Origin: Microbacteriaceae bacterium
GTDB taxonomy: Bacteria > Actinomycetota > Actinomycetes > Actinomycetales > Microbacteriaceae
Direction: 5' to 3'
Length of the DNA stretch: 64,000 nucleotides
Assembly (NCBI GenBank): GCA_947452675.1
Contig: CANGDL010000003.1
Location: 31,409-95,408, forward strand
The position numbers were made by a program, and so were the translations under genes. Below the pieces are notes generated by a model. The model was not told the origin of the DNA. It saw only the letters and a program-made list of their open reading frames with translations, and made no database searches. The first letter of the stretch is position 1. The number at the start of each line of letters is the position of its first letter. Below are positions 52,397 to 62,503 of this stretch, one piece after another.

Positions 52397-54066
52397 GCAA
52401 ATTTGCCAAGCTGATTGCGACCTCGATGATGGTTTTAGTGATCGCAGGTTGCGCACAACTTCCGCGCTCTAGTGAGATAAAGGCTGGCCCTGAAATCACT
52501 GGCGACATTTCCAGTGATTACCTGTATTACTCTCCAAGCGGGCCTTCAAATGGCGAAACACAGCAGGATATTCTGAACGGCTTCATTAATGCTGGCACCG
52601 GACCGCAAAATGACTATGAAGCAGCACGTGAATTTTTGACCCAGGATTACAAAACAAAGTGGAACCCGAATAACGAGGTTCTAATTCAACAGGGCAACCC
52701 ATCGATTAGTTTCAATGCCACTCAAGAGGCCTCGGTCAGCGTACAAATCCAGGCCACGGTGGATGCAGATGGGCATTACAGGGTTCTGGTTGGCGGAAGC
52801 ACGAGGATGTTGAAGTTCCAGATGATGCGTGAGAACGGTGAGTGGCGAATTTCCAGCGCACCGGATCTGACCATTCTTATCAGACCCGTTTTTGAGGTAA
52901 TTTTCCGAAGCTACTCGGTCTATTTCTTTGACTCCCAGCGTCAACATCTGGTGCCAGATCTTCGTTGGTTCCCAAGCCGCGCTTCGACCGCAACTCGATT
53001 GGTGAATGCGACGCTCAAGGGTCCGAGCCCTTGGCTAGCTAGCGCGGTAAATTCGGCTTTCCCCGCCGGAACAGCTCTCTCGCTGAATTCTGTCACCGTG
53101 GCGCAGGGTGTTGCGGCAGTCGATTTGAACTCGAAGGTTCTAACTTCAAGTGCGTTAAGTCGCCAACAAATGAAGGCCCAAATCAGAGCCACCTTGACTC
53201 AGCTACCCAACGTCTATGGTGTGAGCATTTCGGTTGAACGCGGTCCCCAGGAAATCGTCGACCTGCCAGACCTACTTCCGACTAGCGCAAGTGATCAAGC
53301 CGTGATTCTGAATTCGGGGGAACTTCAGAACTACGATTCGGGGGTTGCGACTCCAATACCTGGAACGGCTGACTTAATAAAGCGCACCGGTGCTACCGAT
53401 TTCGCAATCGCTTCACAATCCGACTTGGTGGCGCTGAAGGGGCCGAGCGGCATTTATCGAGCTCACATCAATATCTTTGGCAGTACGCCCTCGTTGGTCG
53501 ATTCAAGAGCCGGGCAACTTGCTCCAATGTTTGACACCCAAGGGTACCTATGGAGCATGACGAAGAAGTCAGGCGAAACTGTTCAAGTAGTGTCGCCGGG
53601 CGGCAACCGTCATGACTTAAATCTCGGTTGGCTAGATTCATTTCCTCGGAGACAATTCGCGGTTAGCGCCGAAGGTTCACGCCTGGCTATTTTGGTGGGG
53701 TCTGGTCAGAACATCCACGCCTATGTCTCAAGCATCGTCCGAGATAAAACCGGCTCACCTATCGCATTCGGTGCTCCGATTGAAGTTGTCGGTGTTGCCG
53801 ACACCCCGCTTTCGGTTTCTTGGTCAGATGAAAATACGATTGCAGTGTTGCATTCACTCGGCGACAACTCTGTCGGTGCGACCCTGTACACAATCGGTGG
53901 CACAACTCGCGATATTGGTTCGATACAGTCTGCGAAAACCCTTGAATCTAGATCTTCCGCCTCAGAGATCTACGCCGTCGATTCCTCGCATAATCTCTAT
54001 GCCTACCGCAACATCACCTGGTCGCTTGTGCGCTCGGATGTAAGTGCCGTGCACTTCGCCAATTAG
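52393..54066 (+). CDS. lpqB: Lipoprotein LpqB
   Basis: 557 residues from the ATG at 52393, overlapping the mtrB stop as ATGA. The lipobox VIAGC gives lipidated Cys20. An N-terminal region around 60-170 (FINAGTGPQNDYEAAREFLT) is followed by a GerMN domain (about 190-300, TLKGPSPWLASAVNSAFPAGTAL) and a propeller-like C-terminal half. LpqB interacts with the outside part of MtrB. A longer reading from 52261 lies inside mtrB and is discarded. Confidence 0.94.
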   Translation: MSKFAKLIATSMMVLVIAGCAQLPRSSEIKAGPEITGDISSDYLYYSPSGPSNGETQQDILNGFINAGTGPQNDYEAAREFLTQDYKTKWNPNNEVLIQQGNPSISFNATQEASVSVQIQATVDADGHYRVLVGGSTRMLKFQMMRENGEWRISSAPDLTILIRPVFEVIFRSYSVYFFDSQRQHLVPDLRWFPSRASTATRLVNATLKGPSPWLASAVNSAFPAGTALSLNSVTVAQGVAAVDLNSKVLTSSALSRQQMKAQIRATLTQLPNVYGVSISVERGPQEIVDLPDLLPTSASDQAVILNSGELQNYDSGVATPIPGTADLIKRTGATDFAIASQSDLVALKGPSGIYRAHINIFGSTPSLVDSRAGQLAPMFDTQGYLWSMTKKSGETVQVVSPGGNRHDLNLGWLDSFPRRQFAVSAEGSRLAILVGSGQNIHAYVSSIVRDKTGSPIAFGAPIEVVGVADTPLSVSWSDENTIAVLHSLGDNSVGATLYTIGGTTRDIGSIQSAKTLESRSSASEIYAVDSSHNLYAYRNITWSLVRSDVSAVHFAN

Positions 54067-54094
54067 TTACTCACAGATTTTGAACTTTTTAATC

Positions 54095-54115
54095 GCCGAG
54101 ACTTGGGATCTCGGC
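54095..54115 (+). promoter_or_regulatory. Hairpin just before comF
   Basis: GCCGAGA (54095-54101) pairs with TCTCGGC (54109-54115) around 7 bases, ending 11 bases before the comF ATG. It has no T run after it and may be an inefficient terminator for lpqB or a translational control element. Confidence 0.4.
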
Positions 54116-54126
54116 AATCTATTGGC

Positions 54127-54804
54127 ATGAGTGTTTTTCAGGACCTGCTTGACCTAGTGTTGCCAACCAAATGCGCGCTCTGCCTTGCGCAAGGTTCGCC
54201 AGTTTGCGCCTGTTGTTACCAACAGTTGGTTTTTGATCCTCGTGAATTCGATAGGGCAGGCATTATCGGCCTGGCGGCATCGGAATATGGTCCAAAAGAG
54301 CGTCAACTCTTGAAGAGTTTTAAAGAGCAGGGGCAAACTTCATTGGCGCGATTTATCGCAGAACCAATGGTTCCCCTTTTCCTGGAGGCGTTGGCAGGCT
54401 TCGAATGTCCCGTTTTGGTGCCAATGCCGAGTTCCAAAGAAAACTTCATCTCTAGAGGCTTTAAGCCGGCAAAGGTCTTGGCCAACCGGGTCCGCCGGGA
54501 TGCAGATCAAATCCGACCCTCGAGAGACACCGGTAGGAAGGTAGAAATTTCCGAAGCGTTGCGATTCAATCGAGTGGTTGCCGATCAATCGCACTTGGAT
54601 TACAAGGGGAGAATGGAAAATCTTCGAGGGTCGATGACCTCCAAAGCATCGTTAGAGGGGCGACATGTTTTGCTTTTTGACGACGTGGTGACGACAGGAT
54701 CAACATTGATTGAGGGTGCTCGTGCAATTCGCGAGGTCGGCGGTGAAGTGGTCGGAATCTTGGTATTTGCTGAAACAATTCTGAAAACGCAAACTAAATC
54801 TTAG
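54127..54804 (+). CDS. comF: ComF-family phosphoribosyltransferase
   Basis: 225 residues. An N-terminal zinc-finger-like set CALCLAQGSPVCACC (about residues 18-32) precedes a phosphoribosyltransferase fold with the PRPP loop LLFDDVVTTGSTL near 195. Related to the DNA-uptake protein ComF. Its role in actinobacteria is not settled, and no other uptake genes are in the window. The ATG at 54127 gives the usual N-terminus. It lies between lpqB and hpf, as in mycobacteria. Confidence 0.92.
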   Translation: MSVFQDLLDLVLPTKCALCLAQGSPVCACCYQQLVFDPREFDRAGIIGLAASEYGPKERQLLKSFKEQGQTSLARFIAEPMVPLFLEALAGFECPVLVPMPSSKENFISRGFKPAKVLANRVRRDADQIRPSRDTGRKVEISEALRFNRVVADQSHLDYKGRMENLRGSMTSKASLEGRHVLLFDDVVTTGSTLIEGARAIREVGGEVVGILVFAETILKTQTKS

Positions 54805-54857
54805 AAATGGGTATACCTTTTGTTTCACAGGCAAAGGCGCCTGAAACGGAGGTAAAA

Positions 54858-55481
54858 ATGGAAATCAACATCACCGCTCGCAACTTGAGTGTTTCAGACC
54901 GATTCCGCGATTACGTTGCAGAACGTGCGCACAAGGTTGAACAGTTGGCCCACAAAGTTCAGTCGCTAGAAATAAAAGTAACGCGACATGATCATAGCAA
55001 GACCTCTGGCCCAGAAGATCAAGTTGAGCTGACTGTTATCGAACCCGGACATGTGATTCGCGCAGAAGCCCATGCAGGGGATAAGTTTTCAGCTTTCGAC
55101 ATCGCCTTTGGCAAGCTCGCAGAGCGCCTTCGCCGGGCATCAGACCGCCGGAAAGTGCACCACGGCGCACATGGCTCACTCGGCACGAGCGAACTCACCG
55201 CAAATGACTTTGCCGCACTTGACATCCACGCGGTAGACGCCGATGTTTTGCTTGGCAAGTCTGAGGTGGAGAGCACAGATTCGGGACCTGACCTAGGTGA
55301 AAGCCCAGTTGTGATTCGCCGTAAGCAGTTTGCGGGCAACCCTATGTCCGTTGACGATGCCCTGTACCACATGGAGCTTGTCGGGCACGACTTTTATCTC
55401 TTCCACGACTCATCAACAGGTAAGCCGAGTGTGGTTTATCGTCGCAAGGGCTGGAACTATGGAGTTCTGACTCTTTCCTAG
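54858..55481 (+). CDS. hpf: Ribosome hibernation promoting factor, long form
   Basis: 207 residues. The N-terminal domain (about 1-100, [20 protein letters not shown]) binds the 30S decoding centre. The C-terminal domain (about 150-207, [27 protein letters not shown]) joins two 70S ribosomes into 100S dimers. The ATG at 54858 follows an ACGGAGG site; an upstream in-frame ATG at 54807 has no site and adds unlikely residues. It acts when growth stops. Confidence 0.95.
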   Translation: MEINITARNLSVSDRFRDYVAERAHKVEQLAHKVQSLEIKVTRHDHSKTSGPEDQVELTVIEPGHVIRAEAHAGDKFSAFDIAFGKLAERLRRASDRRKVHHGAHGSLGTSELTANDFAALDIHAVDADVLLGKSEVESTDSGPDLGESPVVIRRKQFAGNPMSVDDALYHMELVGHDFYLFHDSSTGKPSVVYRRKGWNYGVLTLS

Positions 55482-55519
55482 GAAAATTTCGGGTCATTTC
55501 CCGATTCGTCTATCAGCGA

Positions 55520-55556
55520 ACGAGGGGCTCAGCCGCTACATGGCTGGGCCCTTCGT
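55520..55556 (+). terminator. Long hairpin between hpf and secA
   Basis: A 15-base-pair stem with two G-U pairs (55520-55534 with 55542-55556) encloses GCTACAT. No T run follows, but the stem is strong. A TAAGAT -10 candidate at 55558-55563 follows at once, so this is probably the boundary where hpf transcription ends and secA begins. Confidence 0.6.
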
Positions 55557-55557
55557 C

Positions 55558-55563
55558 TAAGAT
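55558..55563 (+). promoter_or_regulatory. -10 candidate for secA
   Basis: TAAGAT directly after the hpf hairpin; it leaves a leader of about 30 bases containing GGAG before the TTG start of secA. Confidence 0.4.
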
Positions 55564-55600
55564 TGGACATAGACCAACACAACCGGTTTGGAGCAAAATC

Positions 55601-58264
55601 TTGGCTAACATCATCGACAAACTACTGCGCGCTGGCGAGGGCAGAATCCTTGCGAAGCTTCGCAATTATGCCGACGCCATCAACGCGCTCGAGGTCAACT
55701 TCAATTCGCTTAGCGACGAAGAGCTTCAGAACGAAACCACCGCATTGCGCGAGCGTTACGCTGCCGGCGAGAGCCTGGATGACTTGCTCCCAGAGGCATT
55801 TGCCGCAGTGCGCGAAGCATCCAAGCGCACTCTTGGTATGCGTCATTTCGACGTCCAGTTAATGGGTGGTGCAGCGTTGCACCTAGGCAACATCGCCGAG
55901 ATGCGCACTGGTGAAGGTAAGACCCTTGTGGCTACCTTGCCTGCTTACCTAAACGCCATCGCTGGCCGCGGTGTTCACGTAGTTACAGTGAACGACTTCC
56001 TGGCCAGTTACCAGAGCGAACTTATGGGTCGCGTCTTCCGTGCTCTTGGAATGACGACCGGTTGCATAATCGCTAACCAGGAGCCATCCGTGCGCCGTGA
56101 GCAGTATCTCGCTGACATCACTTACGGAACCAACAATGAGTTTGGCTTCGACTACCTGCGCGACAACATGACCTGGAGTCAGTCGGAGCTAGTCCAGCGT
56201 GGGCACTTCTATGCAATCGTTGACGAGGTTGACTCGATTCTCATCGACGAGGCTCGCACGCCACTCATCATTTCTGGCCCATCATCTGGCGACGCAAACC
56301 GCTGGTTCAACGAATTCTCGAAGATCGCCGAGAGACTTCAGCCTGTAATCGACTACGAAGTAGACGAAAAGAAGCGTACGATCGGCATACTTGAGCCTGG
56401 CATTGAGAAGGTTGAAGACTACCTTGGCATCAGCAATCTCTACGAGTCGGCAAACACCCCGCTGATTTCGTTCTTGAACAACTCAATCCGCGCAAAGGCG
56501 CTGTTTAAGCGCGATAAAGACTACGTTGTCATGGATGGCGAGGTCCTAATTGTTGACGAGCACACCGGCCGAATCCTTGCCGGTCGTCGTTACAACGAAG
56601 GTATTCACCAGGCGATTGAAGCCAAGGAAGGCGTTGAGGTCAAGGCGGAGAATCAAACCTTGGCAACTGTGACTTTGCAGAACTACTTCCGCCTTTACAA
56701 CAAGCTTTCAGGCATGACCGGTACGGCTGAAACTGAGGCCGGCGAATTCATGAGCACTTATTCTCTTGGTGTCGTTCCAATCCCAACGAACAAACCTATG
56801 GTTCGCATCGATCAGCCTGACCTGATTTATAAGAACGAGGAAGTGAAGTTCAACGAGGTCGTCAAGGATATAGCGAATCGTCACGCAGTGGGTCAGCCAG
56901 TGCTTGTGGGAACCACTAGCGTCGAGAAGAGTGAGTACCTTTCGCGTTTGCTAGCCAAGGCTGGAGTCCGCCACGAGGTGTTGAACGCCAAAAACCACGC
57001 GCGTGAAGCGGCCATCGTTGCACAGGCCGGTAGGCACGGTGCAGTAACTGTGGCCACGAACATGGCTGGTCGCGGAACCGACATCATGCTCGGTGGAAAC
57101 GCCGAGTTCCTGACGGTTGATGCACTGGCAAAGCGCGGTTTGAGTAGTGATGAGAACCCAGAGGCTTATGAGGCCGCTTGGCAATCAGAATTTGAAAGCA
57201 TCAAGGCCGAAGTAGCCATCGAGGCGGAAAAGGTTCTCGCAGTCGGAGGCCTCTATGTCCTCGGCACCGAGCGCCATGAGTCACGCCGCATCGACAACCA
57301 GTTGCGCGGGCGCGCCGGTCGCCAGGGTGACAAGGGTGAATCTCGCTTCTACCTATCGCTAACTGACGACCTGATGCGATTGTTCAACTCGGGAGCGGCA
57401 AGCGCGTTGATGAACCGTCCTGGTGTTCCGGACGAGACAGCTATTGAGTCAAAATTGGTTAGCCGCGCTATTCAGAGTGCACAAAGCCAGGTCGAAGGTC
57501 GCAACGCCGAGATTCGAAAGAATGTCTTGAAGTATGACGATGTTCTGAACCGTCAACGCGAGGCAATCTATGGTGACCGTCGTCACATTCTTGAAGGCGA
57601 TGACATTAAGGAACGCACCGAAGGTTTCCTTGGTGACGTAATCTCTGCAATCATCGATAGTCACATCTCGGACACTTCTGGTTCAGACTGGGACCTTGAG
57701 GCGCTTTGGGCTGAGCTACGGACCATTTATCCGGTCGGGCTGACGATCCAGGAAGTACTGGTTGAAGCGGGTAACCGTTCGAAGTTGACCAAGGCTTGGC
57801 TGACTCGTGAACTCACCAGTGATGCTCGGATTGCCTATGAAAAGCGTGAAGAGGCAATAACGCCTGAGGCCATGCGTCAGCTCGAGCGAAACGTCGTGTT
57901 GTCAGTGGTCGACCGCAAGTGGCGCGATCACCTTTATGAGATGGATTATTTGAAGGAAGGCATTGGCCTACGCGCTATGGCACAGCGCGACCCGCTTGTT
58001 GAATACCAGCGCGAGGGCTATGACATGTTCCAGCAGATGATGGGTTCAATCAAGGAAGAATCAATTGGATTCTTGTTCAACCTTGAGGTTGAGGTGGAAG
58101 TAGCTCCGGCTCCTGTTGTTGACCAGGCTCAACTTACTTACTCGGCGCCATCTGAAGACGGTACTACTGAGGTGCATGGAGCAGGTGCACCTAAAGATGC
58201 CCCAGCCACACCAACTCAGAAGCCTGAGTCGGGTGGCCAGGGCAGTTCGTTCTTTAGAAGCTAA
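55601..58264 (+). CDS. secA: Preprotein translocase ATPase SecA
   Basis: 887 residues, the motor that drives proteins through SecYEG. It has Walker A MRTGEGKT (101-108), [13 protein letters not shown] for Walker B, the preprotein cross-linking domain, and a second ATPase half with [15 protein letters not shown] and RGRAGRQGD. The helical scaffold includes the [17 protein letters not shown] region. The start is TTG at 55601 with GGAG 6 bases upstream; the protein begins (M)[14 protein letters not shown] as expected. The C-terminal zinc-binding tail found in proteobacteria is absent, as is usual in actinobacteria. The stop overlaps the convergent gene by 4 bases. Confidence 0.97.
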   Translation: MANIIDKLLRAGEGRILAKLRNYADAINALEVNFNSLSDEELQNETTALRERYAAGESLDDLLPEAFAAVREASKRTLGMRHFDVQLMGGAALHLGNIAEMRTGEGKTLVATLPAYLNAIAGRGVHVVTVNDFLASYQSELMGRVFRALGMTTGCIIANQEPSVRREQYLADITYGTNNEFGFDYLRDNMTWSQSELVQRGHFYAIVDEVDSILIDEARTPLIISGPSSGDANRWFNEFSKIAERLQPVIDYEVDEKKRTIGILEPGIEKVEDYLGISNLYESANTPLISFLNNSIRAKALFKRDKDYVVMDGEVLIVDEHTGRILAGRRYNEGIHQAIEAKEGVEVKAENQTLATVTLQNYFRLYNKLSGMTGTAETEAGEFMSTYSLGVVPIPTNKPMVRIDQPDLIYKNEEVKFNEVVKDIANRHAVGQPVLVGTTSVEKSEYLSRLLAKAGVRHEVLNAKNHAREAAIVAQAGRHGAVTVATNMAGRGTDIMLGGNAEFLTVDALAKRGLSSDENPEAYEAAWQSEFESIKAEVAIEAEKVLAVGGLYVLGTERHESRRIDNQLRGRAGRQGDKGESRFYLSLTDDLMRLFNSGAASALMNRPGVPDETAIESKLVSRAIQSAQSQVEGRNAEIRKNVLKYDDVLNRQREAIYGDRRHILEGDDIKERTEGFLGDVISAIIDSHISDTSGSDWDLEALWAELRTIYPVGLTIQEVLVEAGNRSKLTKAWLTRELTSDARIAYEKREEAITPEAMRQLERNVVLSVVDRKWRDHLYEMDYLKEGIGLRAMAQRDPLVEYQREGYDMFQQMMGSIKEESIGFLFNLEVEVEVAPAPVVDQAQLTYSAPSEDGTTEVHGAGAPKDAPATPTQKPESGGQGSSFFRS

Positions 58265-58827
58265 AGCACGGACACCGAGGTAGCGCGCCAGCGGGCATTT
58301 ATGCCTTCAAGGCGTATGGTCACCGCACGCGTTCGTGATTTTGAACTCAACAAAATCACCGATTCAATTACGCCGTCCCGCGGCGAACTTGTTCGAAGGC
58401 CTCCAACACTCAGATTTTGGTAATGGGCTTTGATGCCTTGCTCGACTCGCTGCGCCTCGGCTCTTCGGGCTCGAAACTGCAATCGCTGGTAGACCTCGTC
58501 GCTTAGCCATCTTGCTAGTTGCTCGACCTGTCGCGTTCCTGCAATCACTTCGACAACGCCGGTTGCCAAGACCTTAAGGCTTTCGACCGGGTCTGGAAGT
58601 TCGCTCGATTTGCTATATTGAACCCCAAAATATTCTTCAGACTCGATTGGATTGCGCACTTTCCGAGCCTTTTTTGGGGCGATTGGCTCATCGGGTTCTT
58701 TGCTCAATTTCTTCTGCTTTTTTGTCCTAGGAAGTTTCGCCTGTGCAGTTTGGCCGGTTTGACTTTCGACCGAGCCAGGATCTTTTCCTAGTTCATCATC
58801 GGCCGAGCCGTTTTTATCCTGTGACAT
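58261..58827 (-). CDS. Rv3235-family protein
   Basis: 188 residues from the ATG at 58827. The first 80 are charged and disordered ([23 protein letters not shown]). The C-terminal part contains the conserved core [32 protein letters not shown] and ends [21 protein letters not shown], as in the Rv3235 family next to secA in actinobacteria. The function is unknown. Starts at GTG 58842 or TTG 58854 are possible because two GGGGGA sites lie close together. Confidence 0.82.
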   Translation of the reverse strand: MSQDKNGSADDELGKDPGSVESQTGQTAQAKLPRTKKQKKLSKEPDEPIAPKKARKVRNPIESEEYFGVQYSKSSELPDPVESLKVLATGVVEVIAGTRQVEQLARWLSDEVYQRLQFRARRAEAQRVEQGIKAHYQNLSVGGLRTSSPRDGVIESVILLSSKSRTRAVTIRLEGINARWRATSVSVL

Positions 58828-58960
58828 TTCCCCCGTCACTTTCTCCCCCAACAATTGGAAAGGAATTTCACGCTATCTGGACGTCAGGGGTTCTGTAAAG
58901 GGGTTTTTATAACCTGTGGATAACCATTGATTTTAAAATAATGTGTAGAAGAATGGCGGG

Positions 58961-59458
58961 ATGCAGCTCGATCATATTTTTGAAGACCTTGAAGCCCAAT
59001 TCGACGCTGAACTCAGCGCCTCGCAACCTAATTCGATTCTTGACGCTTGTAACCTAATCCGAGTCCGGCGTGCGGACGGGCAGATGTCAGAGTTGATTTT
59101 GCCGCTTCTTGGAGTCGATTTTGTTGCAGGAATGAGGATCGGTTTCAATGATTTTCAGCTCTTAAGATTGGCTTCGGCTTCAACCTTAGAGTTTCACCGC
59201 TTAAAACAACTTGATTTGCCAACGCTAAAGCTAACCGGCATCAATGCAGGTAAGTTCATCCGGCGTCTACCCGTTGACCTGCAAGTGCGTTGGAATTCAA
59301 GCGGTTCTTCGACTCTGAAAAGGGGAACCCTAGTTGAGGTTATTGGCGAGCTATTGATTTTCGAAGTTCTCGGGCTTGAGCACCCTCAAGGAGTCCCAAT
59401 CTCAGCAATTGAAGAACTACTGGTTGGCTCTGTGGACAACTTCAGCGAAACTGACTAA
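58961..59458 (+). CDS. Unrecognised protein upstream of the SAF-domain gene
   Basis: 165 residues, no signal peptide or membrane segment, not recognised. It is acidic at the start (DHIFEDLEAQFDAEL) and has a repeated leucine pattern (LILPLLGVDFVAG, FQLLRLASASTLEFHRLKQLDL) that suggests a beta-rich fold. It is followed 19 bases later by a SAF-domain protein and then a MinD-like ATPase, which have the look of a pilus-type assembly set. There is no strong ribosome site before the ATG. Confidence 0.75.
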   Translation: MQLDHIFEDLEAQFDAELSASQPNSILDACNLIRVRRADGQMSELILPLLGVDFVAGMRIGFNDFQLLRLASASTLEFHRLKQLDLPTLKLTGINAGKFIRRLPVDLQVRWNSSGSSTLKRGTLVEVIGELLIFEVLGLEHPQGVPISAIEELLVGSVDNFSETD

Positions 59459-59477
59459 ACCAGGTAAAACTCCACGT

Positions 59478-60107
59478 ATGGTTGAGAAAATTCGAAGACT
59501 GCGCATGCCTCAGCGAGCGGGCAGACAAAAGTTGATTATCGGCATCATCCTCGTGGTCTTGTCACTTCTTGGTGTCCGGCTGGTTATCGACTCAAACAAT
59601 CAAACCGAAGACTTCCTTGTCGCTGCGAATCCCATTGCGAGTGGTTCGATCGTGACTGCCGCCAATTTCCGAGTCGAGCACCTGAATCTTTCGGACTCTC
59701 GAGACATTTACCTCAAACCAGGGCAACTCGACTCGGGCAGTTATCTGCTCGGTGGTCTTGCTGTTGGCCAGTTGATTCCGAAATCTTTGGTCTCGTCGAA
59801 TATCGTCGACGCACGCGAACCGGTAATCATTCGTTCAGTTATGCCCGTGCCCTTGAGTCTTAAGGTTGGAGACCACGTGGATGTTTGGATCTCGACTGCG
59901 GTGGCTAACAATAAATTTTCCACGCCGGTTTCCATCGTTCTTGGGGCAGAGGTGGAGGGCATAATCCAAGATTCGGGTGTCATCGGTAATCAGGAGCCCA
60001 AGGTTCAGCTTTTAGTGCCAACCGAGGCCGTTCCCGCAATTCTCAGTGCGATCGCGTCCAAGGATGCGCTGTCAATTGTTCTCAAAAGAAATCTGGCCGA
60101 TGAATAG
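59478..60107 (+). CDS. SAF-domain (CpaB/RcpC-like) membrane protein
   Basis: 209 residues. One membrane segment (about 15-37, LIIGIILVVLSLLGVRLVI) is followed by an outside SAF domain (VAANPIASGSIVTAANFRVEHL, and LLGGLAVGQLIPKSLVSS) and a C-terminal CpaB-like part (VGDHVDVWIST, PKVQLLVPTEAVPAILSAI). CpaB proteins belong to Flp/Tad pilus systems, but no other pilus genes are visible. The ATG at 59478 is used; a longer reading overlaps the previous gene. It overlaps the next by 8 bases. Confidence 0.85.
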   Translation: MVEKIRRLRMPQRAGRQKLIIGIILVVLSLLGVRLVIDSNNQTEDFLVAANPIASGSIVTAANFRVEHLNLSDSRDIYLKPGQLDSGSYLLGGLAVGQLIPKSLVSSNIVDAREPVIIRSVMPVPLSLKVGDHVDVWISTAVANNKFSTPVSIVLGAEVEGIIQDSGVIGNQEPKVQLLVPTEAVPAILSAIASKDALSIVLKRNLADE

Positions 60108-60975
60108 AGCCCGAAAGCGAAAGTTGCAACCAAACATAGAAATTCAGAAGGCAACTATTTGCGTTTGGGGTCCAACGGGATCACCGGGAAAAACAACCTT
60201 TGCGGTGAATCTAGGCTGTGAATTGGCGTTAGCCGGCCACCGAGTTTTACTTATTGATCTAGACACATATGCGCCATCGATGGCTGACTTTTTGGGTTCG
60301 ACCGAAAGGTCACCTGGGCTCTCTGCCGCGGCAAGGTTGGTGGGGCAAGGTCGATTCGATCTCGATCAAATTGATCGACTTGCCATTCAATTCTCGGCCG
60401 GTGCCGGCAAGCTGGCTGTTCTACCGGGTTTACGGTCGAGCGCAAGGTGGCCAGAGATCACCCGGGAGCGAATTGAGGGTCTTCTCGATGAGGCGATGCG
60501 TCACTTTGACTTCGTGGTGATGGATGTTGCTTCTCCTTTGGAGGTTGCAATAAGGCAGGTTGGGGGAGCCGTGGATCGTAATGTAGCCGCACGGTCGGCG
60601 CTTGAAATCAGCACGAAAACCATTGCGTTGCTAGCCGCCGATCCAGTTGGGGCGAAGCGCTTTCTAGATGCATTCGATCACGTTTTGAGTCTCAGTAAAA
60701 ATGTTCAAATCGTCGTCAATCGACTTCGAAGTTCAGCTTTAGGCGCCAAACCCAGGCAGCAGATCGACGATCTTGTAAAAACCGCGTTCCAGCGTGAAAT
60801 AGCCGCCACAATTCCTTCAGATTCAGAAGCCTGTGACAAGGCATTATTTGAAATGGTTCCTTTGGCGATGATGAAACGCTCTTCCCCAGCAAGGCAAGCG
60901 ATAGCTCAGTTCACACGCCTGAACTTTCTTGCCGACAAAGAACACATGCGTCTTCGCGTGGCTAAACTCGATTAG
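60100..60975 (+). CDS. MinD/ParA-family ATPase (CpaE-like)
   Basis: 291 residues from the ATG at 60100, inside the end of the SAF gene. The deviant Walker A is GPTGSPGKTTFAVNLG near residue 25, with LLIDLDTYAPSMADFLG for the Walker A-prime/switch region and FVVMDVASP as Walker B. The signature lysine is in the P-loop start region. It resembles CpaE or MinD ATPases that place membrane machines. With the SAF protein it forms a minimal pair without pilus genes. The PdtaS kinase starts immediately after its stop. Confidence 0.88.
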   Translation: MNRARKRKLQPNIEIQKATICVWGPTGSPGKTTFAVNLGCELALAGHRVLLIDLDTYAPSMADFLGSTERSPGLSAAARLVGQGRFDLDQIDRLAIQFSAGAGKLAVLPGLRSSARWPEITRERIEGLLDEAMRHFDFVVMDVASPLEVAIRQVGGAVDRNVAARSALEISTKTIALLAADPVGAKRFLDAFDHVLSLSKNVQIVVNRLRSSALGAKPRQQIDDLVKTAFQREIAATIPSDSEACDKALFEMVPLAMMKRSSPARQAIAQFTRLNFLADKEHMRLRVAKLD

Positions 60976-62451
60976 GTGTCGACACTTAGCGATCTCTACA
61001 AGAAACACGGTAAGGCGAGTAACGCCGATATCGAGTGGCTGCATTTGCTGCTATCAGATTGGCAGCTGGTTGCCGACTTAGTGTTTGCCGACTTAGTGCT
61101 GTGGATTCCTACCAGTGACGGCTCATTTGTCGCGGCCGGGCACGCGCGCCCTTCGAGTGCGGCAACTATTTTCTATCGTGACATTTCGGGCGAACCAGTT
61201 CGCAAGGAGTGGGCAGGTGCGATCTCTAAAGCTTTCAATTCAGGATTGTCACAGCACCTTGGTGCGCCAGATACCTATGATGGGCTGTTGACCCGATTCA
61301 GCGCAATCCCAATCCGACGTCGAATCTCCAATAAGACCGACGAAGTCACCGAAAAGCCGGTTGCCGTCGTAACTCGCCACACGAACTTGGCCGAAGCTAA
61401 GGCGCCTAACAAGCTGCAGTTGAACTATCTCAGCTGCGGAAATTACCTATTGGATATGATGGCGGATGGAGCGTACCCAGACTTCACCAATCAAACCGGC
61501 CCACGCCGCGGTGCTCCACGAGCAAACGACGGATTGCTTCGACTTGATGTTGACGGCGTAGTTGAATTTGCTAGCCCAAACGGACTCTCGGCATTCAACC
61601 GACTTGGGATCAAGGGTGAACTCGAAGGCAAAGCTCTGGCTGTTGCTGCGGCACCGCTTCTAAAGTCGCAGATGAATGTCGACGAGTCTTTGCCCCTTGT
61701 TCTGAATGGTCGAGCTCCCTGGCGAACCGACATGGAGTCGCCCAATGTGACTCTCACCGTTCGAGCTATTCCACTTCGCCAAGGCGGTCAGCGAACGGGA
61801 GCAATCGTTCTGTGTCGCGATGTCACCGAACTCCGGCGCCAAGAACAAGAACTAATCACCAAGGATGCGACCATCCGGGAAATTCATCACCGAGTGAAGA
61901 ACAACCTTCAAACAGTTGCCAGCCTCCTTAGAATCCAGGCCCGTCGCAGCACCAGTGAAGAAGCCAAAGAATCTCTCAACCAGGCGATGCGTCGCGTTTC
62001 CGCAATCGCGCTGGTTCATGACACCCTCTCTGAGGGATTGAACCAGGACGTTAACTTCGATGAAGTATTTGACCGCGTTTTGATGCTTGCGAGCGAGGTT
62101 GCCTCGAGCATCGGTACCTCGGTTCGAACGCTTATTGATGGTCGCTTTGGTCAGTTGAGAAGCGACATGGCCACACCACTTGCCGTTGCCTTGACGGAGA
62201 TTGTCACTAATGCTGTGGAGCACGGATTGGCCGAGCGTAGTGGTGTGGTTGCTGTGAATGCCGAGCGCAAGCAGAGGCAGCTTCTGATCACCGTTTCAGA
62301 CAACGGCAAGGGGCTTGCTGATGGACAAGTTGGCGCTGGCCTGGGTACTCAAATTATTCGCACGCTCATCGAGGGCGAACTTAGAGGAACTATTCACTGG
62401 TCTTCTCCACACGAGGGTGGAACCCGTGTGGCAATTGCCCTGCCACTCTAG
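60976..62451 (+). CDS. pdtaS: Sensor histidine kinase PdtaS
   Basis: 491 residues, start GTG right after the upstream TAG. The N-terminal GAF-like sensor region (about 1-150) is followed by a PAS domain (about 180-300) and a HisKA_2 kinase core. The core has the phosphorylated His in IREIHHRVKNNLQTVASLL and an ATPase domain (EIVTNAVEHG, VSDNGKG, GLGTQII). There is no membrane segment, so it is cytoplasmic. PdtaS phosphorylates the RNA-binding antiterminator PdtaR, not encoded in this window. Its position before whiB1 matches mycobacteria. Confidence 0.93.
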   Translation: MSTLSDLYKKHGKASNADIEWLHLLLSDWQLVADLVFADLVLWIPTSDGSFVAAGHARPSSAATIFYRDISGEPVRKEWAGAISKAFNSGLSQHLGAPDTYDGLLTRFSAIPIRRRISNKTDEVTEKPVAVVTRHTNLAEAKAPNKLQLNYLSCGNYLLDMMADGAYPDFTNQTGPRRGAPRANDGLLRLDVDGVVEFASPNGLSAFNRLGIKGELEGKALAVAAAPLLKSQMNVDESLPLVLNGRAPWRTDMESPNVTLTVRAIPLRQGGQRTGAIVLCRDVTELRRQEQELITKDATIREIHHRVKNNLQTVASLLRIQARRSTSEEAKESLNQAMRRVSAIALVHDTLSEGLNQDVNFDEVFDRVLMLASEVASSIGTSVRTLIDGRFGQLRSDMATPLAVALTEIVTNAVEHGLAERSGVVAVNAERKQRQLLITVSDNGKGLADGQVGAGLGTQIIRTLIEGELRGTIHWSSPHEGGTRVAIALPL

Positions 62452-62470
62452 TTTGAACAAGAAATGAAAA

Positions 62471-62494
62471 CCCCCGCCGAAGCGGGGGCTTTTC
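62471..62494. terminator. Bidirectional terminator between pdtaS and whiB1
   Basis: CCCCCGC (62471-62477) pairs with GCGGGGG (62482-62488) around CGAA, followed by CTTTTC. AAAA before it becomes a T run on the other strand, so it can end both convergent genes. Confidence 0.93.
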
Positions 62495-62503
62495 GTAAAG
62501 TTT

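Noticed and set aside
54807..54857. Longer N-terminus of Hpf from 54807
   Set aside because: The ACGGAGG site before 54858 and the conserved MEINITARN start favour the shorter form.
58265..58960. Plus-strand open frame at 58519-58791 or replication origin near the AT-rich 58900-58960
   Set aside because: The frame is antisense to the Rv3235-family gene without motifs, and the AT-rich stretch has no clustered DnaA boxes or dnaA/dnaN genes nearby.
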